Positions 34,972 to 41,896 of a stretch of 41,896 nucleotides of DNA are shown one piece after another. The stretch is taken from NCBI GenBank assembly GCA_009602725.1, contig WELB01000199.1:122820-164715 (forward strand). The letters run 5' to 3'. The translations under genes and the position numbers were made by a program. Positions within the stretch are counted from its first letter, which is position 1. Each line of letters opens with the position of its first letter. Source of the DNA: Spirogloea muscicola (lineage: Eukaryota > Streptophyta > Zygnematophyceae > Spirogloeales > Spirogloeaceae). The notes under the pieces are model-generated. The model searched no databases and was not told the DNA's origin. It saw only the letters and a program-made list of their open reading frames with translations.

Positions 34972-35049
34972 TGCGGGGCGGGTGCCGGCTCGGCGACCGG
35001 CGCTGGGCTCGGCGACCGGCGCTGGCTGGGCTCGCCAGCGACCGCGTCG

Positions 35050-35050
35050 N
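35050..35050. other. single N at the start of a GGC run (likely collapsed gap)
   Basis: Preceded by ACCGCGTCG and followed by (GGC)n. It lies just upstream of the minus-strand member of the inverted ORF pair, so the promoter side of that ORF is not reliable. Confidence 0.55.
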
Positions 35051-35168
35051 GGCGGCGGCGGCGTCGCTGGCGGCGGCGGCGGCGGCGTCGGCAAGCTCGG
35101 GGGCCCTCGGGCATGCATGCAGGGAAAAGTTGCGGCTACCGATATTCAGATGCCGGGAAGAGGAAGAC

Positions 35169-35436
35169 GAAGGCGCGCGGTGCGCATAACATTGAAAGGG
35201 AGGCCATTTCTAGCCTTCCAAAAGTCCTGGTAACGGGATAATGAGCTGCTAAGGGGGACACTAAATATCCGCGAGTGAGCACATGCGTATCTGACAAGCT
35301 AAGCTGAGGAGCCAGACCACCACCACGGAAGCCATTAGCCTGGCTGCACACTCAGCACGCTGGTGTATCGGAGAAGTGGCAGTCCAAATGGGGGCACGCT
35401 GGTGTATCGCGAGTGCCTGGGAGCGCTGTAGACCTG
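35169..35436 (+). repeat. dispersed repeat A, copy 3
   Basis: It begins AAGGCGCGCGGTGCGCATAA and keeps the same blocks in the same order as 31477-31715: TCCTGGTAACGGGATAATGA, CTAAGGGGGACACTAA, ACCACCACCACGGAAGCCAT, and GTGCCTGGGAGCGCTGTAGA at the end. It carries a 24-nt insertion at 35371-35394 between two exact 15-bp copies of CACGCTGGTGTATCG. Confidence 0.88.
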
Positions 35437-35535
35437 AGCGCGCTGAAGAGGATCGTCCTCTCCCCCTTTGTTTCTTCTTGTGCTTGTTTCTCTTAGCGCT
35501 TCCCCTGGCCCCCTTCACGTACTTTGTTCACTCCT

Positions 35536-35760
35536 TTTTTGGGCTGGCTTTTCCAGCCCCTATCCTCAATGGGCGAGCACTTTCTCTCTCTCTTCTGGCC
35601 GCGCTTGCTTTCCTGGCCAGTCGCAGCGATTGCCCTCTGTCGAACCCTTGTCCATTCTTTATGGGCTGGCTTGGCCAGCCCCTCTTTCTCTATGGGCGAG
35701 CCTTTTACTATCACAGCCCTTGCCCCCATTTGGAGTGCCACTTCTTCTTTCTTTCTGCTG
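35536..35760 (+). repeat. hairpin repeat cluster 1
   Basis: Tandem-like copies in one orientation. A second-subfamily unit (GGGCTGGCTTTTCCAGCCCC then TGGGCGAGCACTTTCTC) at about 35540 is followed by another with GGGCTGGCTTGGCCAGCCCC at about 35663. That one runs into a first-subfamily 3' module (TTGCCCCCATTTGGAGTGCC, ACTTCTTC). The stem arms are intact in both. Confidence 0.8.
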
Positions 35761-36175
35761 AAAAGAGACGTAGAGCCGCATGCGAATGACCTGAGCGAGC
35801 GAGCCGGCAGCATTGAAGCCCGGCACCTCCCCTGGCTGACCCGCTCGCCAATCAATGGCCTGCCGGGCAAGCCGCTGCAGGAGGTCGACTGCCGTAGGCC
35901 CCGTGTACGTCGATCGCAAGGGCCGCGCATTCATCACCAACCGGGTGATCCGGCCCTTCCTTTCCACGGCCCACGCCTTGTATCTGCGTGCTGGCCGCGC
36001 TCTCGCTGCAGCCTCTGGCTTTCGTCAGGGGGATTCTGTTCCGACAGCTAGTCTGTCGGATTTGAGGCTCCTCACTCGTAGCTACTGAGTGGTCCATCCT
36101 ACACCCGTTCTGCCATAGCGCTTTGGGCTTTCGTTATTCAGGCCCCTCCGTCAGTTGGCCCATTCGATGCTTTGT

Positions 36176-36260
36176 CAACTGTCATGTCAATGTCAACGTC
36201 AATGTCAACTGTCATGTCAACGTGTCATGTCAGTGTCAATGTCATTTTCAAAGTGTCAAT
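36176..36260. repeat. TGTCAA-rich simple repeat
   Basis: Alternating TGTCAA, TGTCAT and CGTCAA units, about a dozen, irregularly spaced. It lies just left of hairpin repeat cluster 2. Confidence 0.8.
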
Positions 36261-36269
36261 CTTTTCGCA

Positions 36270-36765
36270 CAGCCCTTGCTTTTGGGCTAGCTTTGCCAGC
36301 CCCTCTTCTCTATGGGCGAGCACTTTCTCTTGCCCCAATCCTCCAAACCTTTGTCAATTCTTTTTGGGCTGGCTTTTCGCAGCCCTTGCCCCCATTGGGA
36401 GTGCCACTTCTTCTTGCCCCCATGGGAGAGCCACTTCTTCTTTTCGGGCTGGCTTTTCACAGCCCTTGCCCCCATTGGGAGAGCCACTTCGTAGAAGTGC
36501 TCGCCTATAGAGAAGAGTGGCTGGCAAAGCCAGCCCAAAAAGAATACACTTCTCTCCAGCCACCGCCCTCTCTTGGCCTTCGTTTGTTTCAAATACACGA
36601 ATTTCTTCTGCCTAAGAAGCGTCTTCTTCTTTGGGCTGGCCTCTCACAACCACTGCTGTCAATTGTGAAGAGCTTTTTCTCAAATGGGCCAGAGAAGGAA
36701 GGAAGGGCTCGCCCATTGAGGATAGGGGCTGGAAAAGCCAGCCCAAAAAAGAATGAACAAAGCGA
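36270..36765. repeat. hairpin repeat cluster 2, both orientations
   Basis: Plus-strand units: GGGCTAGCTTTGCCAGCCCC at about 36285, GGGCTGGCTTTTCGCAGCCC at about 36366, GGGCTGGCTTTTCACAGCCC at about 36450 and a decayed GGGCTGGCCTCTCACAACC at about 36633. Minus-strand units: 36493-36546 (GGCTGGCAAAGCCAGCCC) and 36709-36760 (GGGGCTGGAAAAGCCAGCCC). Both subfamilies are mixed. This is the densest occurrence in the window. Confidence 0.82.
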
Positions 36766-37359
36766 GCTTGCTCCAACAAACAGTTCATTCTCTCGATCGA
36801 GGATAAGCGAGTGAGGGCTGGGACCGAGCAGCCCTCCACTCGCCCTCCACGCCGACGCTGCCGCCGTCGCTGCTGTGGTCGTTGCTGCCGCTGCCGCTGC
36901 CGCCGCTGCCGCCGCCGCCGCTGACACACCAGCGGGCATCGAGCGCGCCTGCGCCCCGGACGTGCCAAGAAGGCACGGGCAGGCGTACTAAGCTTGACTC
37001 GCTGCTAACGAGCCTCTTACCGACGAACTCCACTGACCGATATGTAAGCTGACACATTGGCAAGATACACTCATGCATGCTCGACTTGACGCTCCGTGCA
37101 TAGTCTCGGAGTCAACCTGGTCAGGACTCACAGCTGGAAAGGGGGTTAATCTGATATTATCCATCACAAGCTCGAGTCATCTCAGTATGCGATTACCAGG
37201 CTATCTATTTGCACATGCTCCTGTTTCAAACGAAAGCGATGCCTTGGAATTCTCGCTTCTGACTTCCATGCACATTGTGTTGCGTTGCCGGCCACGTGGG
37301 TACTTGCCACTGGTGTACCATAGCCGGCCGAATATACGCGAGGCGCTTCTGCTACGATC

Positions 37360-38304
37360 ATGGTGGTCGTGGACCAGCTCTCGGCCAGGCTTCAGCAAGC
37401 ACAGCTTATGCCACAGCAGTATTCGGACGATGATGTGGACGGAGATGAGGCCAGGGACGAGGCCGGTCTATCTGACGGCAACAGCCAGGACAGCCAGGAC
37501 AGCCAGGACATCGAGGTCATTCTGCAGAGGTCGTCAGAGTGCCTGTTCAACGGATGCGATGCGATGTCCTTTGTGGCAAAATATGACAGTATGAGTCTGA
37601 GGATGGGCTTCCCAATGTGTATGTCCCACGTGGACACCGCGGAGATGAGACGGTCCCTGGCCACCGTGGACAAGAACGTGAACATGCAGAAGACCAGCTT
37701 CGTCTTTTACGACTTGAAGACCAGCTACCCACACTCCAACGACGTGACACAGATAGGGGCCGTCTCCGACGCCGGGGCCGAGTTCGAGCAGTACGTCACC
37801 TCGCCCTTCGAGGGAATCAGGGACAAATTTCTGTCCAGTTATCCAAGCAGGTCACTGAAAAATTGGTTGATAGAGCCGGGCCTAGCCTTCGCATTGTTCA
37901 TGGAGTGGTTGGTGAAGACGCACGATGAGAGGCACGGCCGTGACAGCCCCTTAGACAGCCTCATCCTGGTGGCACAATATGGCGCGTGTTTCGACCACAT
38001 GCACCTTGTCAGGTCGTGCAGGAAATACCAGGTGCTCATGCCCAAGTGCAGAGTGGCGGATACCGTGTTGATTTGCAAGATCTTGGAGGGGTTGAGGACC
38101 GATTGCAAGCTCATCACGTTAGTGAGCAGTTGTGCGCCCACGTTCCTGGAGGACCTGGGCGATGCCCGCACAGCTGCACTCGCCCTCTGTAAGGTCATGC
38201 GCTGCATAGACCCTCACTGGAGGGACCTGATTTGGTCGTCGAGTACACCGCTCTGCGACTACGTGACTAGGCTGGGCTTTAGCGCGAGGAAGACGGTGGC
38301 GTAG
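37360..38304 (+). CDS. DEDDh exonuclease-like protein with incomplete active site
   Basis: Intronless 314-aa ORF (ATG 37360, TAG at 38302-38304), unlike the intron-rich genes around it. The N-terminus is acidic with a QDSQDSQD run. From about residue 112 it follows the layout of DEDDh 3'-5' exonucleases: Exo I region FVFYDLKTSY...VTQIGAVSD, Exo II region LILVAQYGACFDHMHL, and Exo III region FLEDLGDARTAALALCKVM. At the expected catalytic places Asp118, Asp212 and Asp268 are present. The glutamate of DxE is Lys120, the usual Asn of the Exo II motif is Tyr, and the Exo III histidine is Leu263. A standard two-metal mechanism is therefore unlikely. It could be a nucleic-acid-binding pseudo-nuclease, a decaying gene, or an unrelated fold; the frame is open throughout and of even composition. 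Repeats flank it on the left. Function unknown. Confidence 0.55.
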   Translation: MVVVDQLSARLQQAQLMPQQYSDDDVDGDEARDEAGLSDGNSQDSQDSQDIEVILQRSSECLFNGCDAMSFVAKYDSMSLRMGFPMCMSHVDTAEMRRSLATVDKNVNMQKTSFVFYDLKTSYPHSNDVTQIGAVSDAGAEFEQYVTSPFEGIRDKFLSSYPSRSLKNWLIEPGLAFALFMEWLVKTHDERHGRDSPLDSLILVAQYGACFDHMHLVRSCRKYQVLMPKCRVADTVLICKILEGLRTDCKLITLVSSCAPTFLEDLGDARTAALALCKVMRCIDPHWRDLIWSSSTPLCDYVTRLGFSARKTVA

Positions 38305-38626
38305 GCGCAGTCGTCTACCAACTGAGGGAATGCGCCCCTCAGTGCCCGTCGATGTAGGGTATGATCATCGCCTGGCGAATGATAAAGAGCTATGGAGGTC
38401 TACAGCGCCTCAAAGTATCTTGGTGTAAATATGTGCCCCACTGCTCAATCTTGTTGTGATGTGAAGCTGCACTAAATGCACTCAGAAGACTGGCCAGGCA
38501 GTGGACAATCTTAGTATAACATTGACAGCAGGTCTTGTATAAGGAGCCCCACTTCATAGGATCTTAGAGGACGGAATTCGCCTTCAATGCAGTAGAGATC
38601 CCTTCTCTTTACTACACGTGTTGCAG
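38305..38626. other. convergent intergenic region
   Basis: It separates the plus-strand exonuclease-like ORF from the 3' end of the minus-strand NDUFAF5 gene. It should contain both 3' UTRs. Nothing else seen. Confidence 0.5.
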
Positions 38627-41600
38627 TCAGTCTATCTTGTACCATGACCCTGATGGCAGATTCACCCGCCCTTGCTCCTCTGCCGCTGGTTGTCCTGGCT
38701 TGGCAGCTTCCGGGCCTTGCTTGAGGGCTTTGCCAAGGTCCTGCAGGGAGACTGTCGCCGACCCCCTCCTTCTGGGCCGCTGCTGGGAGCTGTGCGGGCT
38801 CCAGCCCGCCATATATATCACCTGTATCCAAGAGATTGGCTCGCATGAGTCATGGTGCAAATATGAGCGTACAAATCCTCAGAATTTGAGATCCTATGCA
38901 ACAAAGTCTCGGTGTAATGATAGATCAATATCTGCATAGACAGAGGCCCTTTCTCTGACAACATGCATGCTCGGAAGGCACTGTAGATACAGGACACTGG
39001 CCCTTGGCATGGGGTGCATCAGATACTGTGGAACTCTGACAAGCTGAGCATATGCATGTTATAAGTTCGCAAGGGCAAGCTTGATAATGCAACGCATAAG
39101 TCATACGTTAGTGAGTATTTAAAACTTGAGAATGTTTATAGTCTGTACTGTTGGATGGAGAGTTTGCAGCTCAAGTCCCCTTCACCTGAAAGGTTGCAGG
39201 GACAGTGCCATCCTCCTCCCCAAACATAGCTTGATACGTAGCTGCTGCTGCCAAAGCGGTGTCCCGCTTCAGAATCTGCAGGTCAAACGTGAATGCCACT
39301 ATCACTGGCGGCCATGGTACACACATTGCTCGGACATTCATCAGAGCAGTGTGAAAATCATGGGCACATGAGAACTCATGGGCACTACCTTACTCCGCTG
39401 GAGCACAGCGTTGCTTTCGCCCATGGCCCTCAGGTGCTCCACAAGCTCAATAACTGAGAATGTGAGAGCAAGAATGCCATTGGCTTTTGCCTAAGGATGC
39501 CAACTTAGACATGGACATGTGACATCGTAAATCCTGCATGGGCAACCCATACGTTTCATGCCCATGCATTGGGGATAGCTGCCTCTGTCTCAGCCTAGTC
39601 TGAAGGCTAGGCTGAGACAGAAGCTATGCAAGCCTTGCAACAAGTTTGTGTTAAACCTGAACAGGCTGGTGCCAGTCAGCATGCTTGAGAATGCACTGGC
39701 AATAAGCGAGTCAGGTTTGCAGCCAACCAGATGGGTAGCGCACAGTAAACTGGTCAACATCGACTGTAGGCAGCGCAAGGCCTGCCCTGGTCAGCAGGTT
39801 GCCGGCGTCTCATACCTGCATCACGCAAGGCACACGGTGTTGTGAGAAGCTTGCAGGGGGCTTCAACTATACACCTCAATGCTGGCAGCATGGCGTGGTG
39901 ACTGGCAGAATCAAGCACGTGGGGTACCTCCTATCTGTGCAAGCAAGTGCAGCCTATTGGTCATGAGAAGCCTTTCCAGAAGGTCGCACAGTTTGCATGT
40001 CTCTACCAGCACTAGTAGAAATCGACAGCATCATCTATTGCGCAGCTTGACCAGTAAATCTGGAAGCCTGAGGGCATGCGACTTGGACCTGAGCCAGCGG
40101 CGATAGCCTTGGGCTCACTCCACCCTCACGCTCCAGCTGAGCGACTGTGCAGGCTATTCTGAGCTCCCTGTGACCACAATGAAATTTTCAAGAGCTTTCT
40201 GAGAAGCATGGACAATTTCAGTCTTTCTGAGATGGCCGTTTATAGCCATTGCCCACGCTTGAACGAGCTTCTTCTTCAAAAAGGCGTAATGGGTACAGCG
40301 AATTGCAAGCCTGAAGTGGATCTGCTAGAGATTGACGTCCAGACTCAGGGAACAGCACTCAGAGACAACGAGCTCAGACTTGTGAGATGTTGACAAACAC
40401 AGTGCCAACTTAGCCAATCAATCCACAGAATGCAGGTTGATAGGTGCAGAAAATTTGGCTGCATGCCTCAAGGTCTCGCCGCCAAACATTGCCCCAAGAA
40501 ATAAGCCGTCCGGCCGCAACGCCATCCTGCACTGCCATGCTCAACTTAATAAGTGCAGCACTTTCTGCTACTCTGTGTTATCGGAGTCTTTGCCTGCAAC
40601 AAATCCTGCAGACGTGGCAGCTTGCATGCTACCATGGAGGCAAGTTGCTGGCACCAGGGGGCTACCTGCATCATCGTTCCCGGTAAGTCATTGACCCAGT
40701 GCAGTCCCAAGGAGCTGATGATGACGTCAAATGACCTGCATCCAGGCCACAACCGCAAATCTCAGAACTTGCCAAGACCAGTGCCCTGCACTCCATGGCG
40801 ATCAAGCAAACCGTGAACGACTTGTCGTGGCCACAAGCTGCACCTACAGCTTCTACACTAAGCAAAAATCAGAGCCTCCCCTCCACCCATTGTGGAGTGA
40901 CGGGGTCAATTATGGCCAATTACGAACGAACCCTCAATAGAGTCCAGTAAAGGATAGAAGCAGGGAAGCGTGCATCAGGCCTGTGTCGAGGAAGAGCGCC
41001 TCACTCTTCTTCAAATGGGAGCAGCTCGTCGTCATTCCCCACCATGTGGACATCCCCCCGGCTCGACTGCTCGTCGACGAGGGCCTTGGAACGTGCAATC
41101 ATCCCCTCGGAGCTGTCCAGCGAGACGAGCTTCTCCACGCCGCCTGCAGCAGCTCCCACTCCGAAAACGTAGCCTTGTCAGCAGCCCGAGACGGTTGGTG
41201 CTAATTGCAGCATCACTTTTAAGATAGGTATCCGATTTGGGGACTTGAATGGGCTAAAACAATCTCAAATAAATCTCAGAAAAGGTTACAGCGGGGAGGC
41301 ACCCAGAAAAAGGGAGATGGCTCTCAGCTCCGGGTTTGTGAGGTTTAGAACTTCACTGAGTCTGAGATCTGAGACAGCCCACAAAACATGTACGATGGTT
41401 GTCGCGACAGAGGCAGAGGGGGGCGAGGGCCCTGCCTCGGCGGCCCAGCTGGCGGCGGACGTCGCACAGGGCCCCGCCGAGGCTCAGCCCCACCGGGAAG
41501 GTCCTCGCGCAGTCCTGGCGATGGCGCGACGGCGCCAAGAGCACACCAAGTGAGGTCCTCAGACGGCCAGCCTTAATGGATTTAGGTTAGTGGTTTAGGG

Positions 41601-41754
41601 GTTTGGGTTTAGCGCGGCAGGGAGGGCGGCTCACGTCCAGCCGGTCGAGCAGGCGGTCCGTGACCTCCGCCAGGATAGGGTCCGGCTCGCCGCCGCCGCC
41701 GCCGCCGCCGCCGGCGGCGGCGGCCGCCGTCGCCTGCCACGCCGCGCGGTCCCG
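38627..41754 (-). CDS. NDUFAF5: mitochondrial complex I assembly factor NDUFAF5 (SAM-methyltransferase fold)
   Basis: Mitochondrial protein of the class I methyltransferase fold. The human homologue hydroxylates an arginine of the NDUFS7 subunit early in complex I assembly. Exons: 41754-41635 (RDRAAWQ, then [18 protein letters not shown]), 41514-41436 ([16 protein letters not shown]), 41143-41005 ([20 protein letters not shown]), 40735-40666 ([19 protein letters not shown]), 40531-40467 ([19 protein letters not shown]), 40167-40089 ([20 protein letters not shown]), an unresolved exon at about 40000-39920, 39763-39728 ([12 protein letters not shown]), 39453-39389 ([16 protein letters not shown]), 39275-39186 ([20 protein letters not shown]), 38821-38627 ([28 protein letters not shown]). 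The first exon with the targeting peptide is not resolved: a stop lies just upstream of the RDRAAW acceptor. A Gly run is encoded by GCC/GGC repeats. The intron after 40467 must use a GC donor. Confidence 0.9.
39584..39621. repeat. intronic inverted repeat in NDUFAF5
   Basis: The arms TCTGTCTCAGCCTAG and CTAGGCTGAGACAGA are perfect over 15 bp around an 8-nt loop (TCTGAAGG). It lies inside the intron between exons 39763-39728 and 39453-39389. Confidence 0.92.
41580..41613. repeat. degenerate plant-type telomere-like repeat in an NDUFAF5 intron
   Basis: On the minus strand the sequence reads CTAAACCCAAACCCCTAAAC followed by CACTAACCTAAA, several imperfect units of CCCTAAA. It starts about 22 bases inside the intron that follows exon 41754-41635. 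Confidence 0.7.
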
Positions 41755-41857
41755 CTAGCGGCGCAGACAGCGCGGGCGAGTCGGCAGGAGCCAAACGGCA
41801 GAGCCTCGCTTCTTCTACGCGGATCTAGGCTGCCCACGCTGCTGCCACGACTGTGGC

Positions 41858-41892
<35 letters not shown>

Positions 41893-41896
41893 GAGC
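41755..41896 (-). other. right edge: probable upstream exon or leader of NDUFAF5
   Basis: The last 30 or so bases are (GGC)n/(GCC)n. Between them and the RDRAAW exon are possible splice signals (a GTAGAAG donor near 41820 and the CTAG acceptor at 41755-41758), but no single frame with a clear start and targeting peptide can be chosen. The true start may lie outside the window. Confidence 0.35.

Larger units (their letters stand above)
35437..37359. other. repeat-dense intergenic block
   Basis: No gene is supported. Clusters of hairpin repeats occupy 35536-35760 and 36270-36765. Between them lies a fragment related to the 31-32 kb region (about 35790-36060) and a TGTCAA-rich stretch at 36176-36260. 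A CCG/GCC-rich part (36830-36930) may be a promoter island. The open frames here are translations of the repeats. Confidence 0.55.

Overview
The window is nuclear DNA from a photosynthetic eukaryote of the green lineage (Viridiplantae), most likely an intron-rich green or streptophyte alga. This rests on three families read directly from the sequence: a plastid-type sigma-70 factor, a DDM1-type chromatin remodeler matching plant DDM1 to its C-terminus, and a membrane-anchored ubiquitin-fold protein (MUB) with a CTIL prenylation box. All conserved genes are split by spliceosomal introns. Most have a very GC-rich 5' end that fades into balanced-composition exons. I cannot name the species.

Layout, left to right: a possible partial ORF leaving the left edge (-); plastid sigma factor (+, 488-2959); DDM1/LSH remodeler (+, 4383-9252, 16 exons, 750 aa); a repeat-rich gap; a tail-anchored coiled-coil protein (+, 11452-13098, 5 exons, 305 aa); the meiotic helicase HFM1/MER3 (-, 21286-14326, 24 exons, 991 aa); a gene-poor stretch with a 37-nt tandem repeat and degraded mobile-element-like sequence; MUB (-, 26684-25491, 3 exons, 122 aa) head to head with a cut-off Sel1-repeat ORF (+); RNase P/MRP subunit RPP30 (+, 27483-30485); a repeat-dense block (about 31-37 kb) holding an inverted, tail-to-tail pair of homologous ORFs of unknown function; an intronless ORF resembling a DEDDh exonuclease without its full active site (+, 37360-38304); and NDUFAF5, a complex I assembly factor (-, 41754-38627, 5' end unresolved).

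The conserved genes are housekeeping genes of different compartments: plastid transcription, heterochromatin, meiosis, plasma-membrane ubiquitin handling, tRNA/rRNA processing and mitochondria. They do not form one pathway. The accessory parts are two dispersed repeat families. One is a short element built on a GGGCTGG...CCAGCCC hairpin. The other is a segment of roughly 240-270 bp ('repeat A') with three copies. The 31-38 kb region is the most unusual part: mosaic repeats, a roughly 1 kb near-palindromic gene pair with a 16-nt centre, and a degenerate nuclease-like ORF.

Exon boundaries were placed by hand from splice signals, reading-frame continuity and recalled family resemblance. At least four introns need GC-AG splicing, and one 16-nt and one 22-nt exon are required. 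Three single N's (11229, 26895, 35050), all in GC-rich low-complexity sequence, probably mark collapsed assembly gaps.
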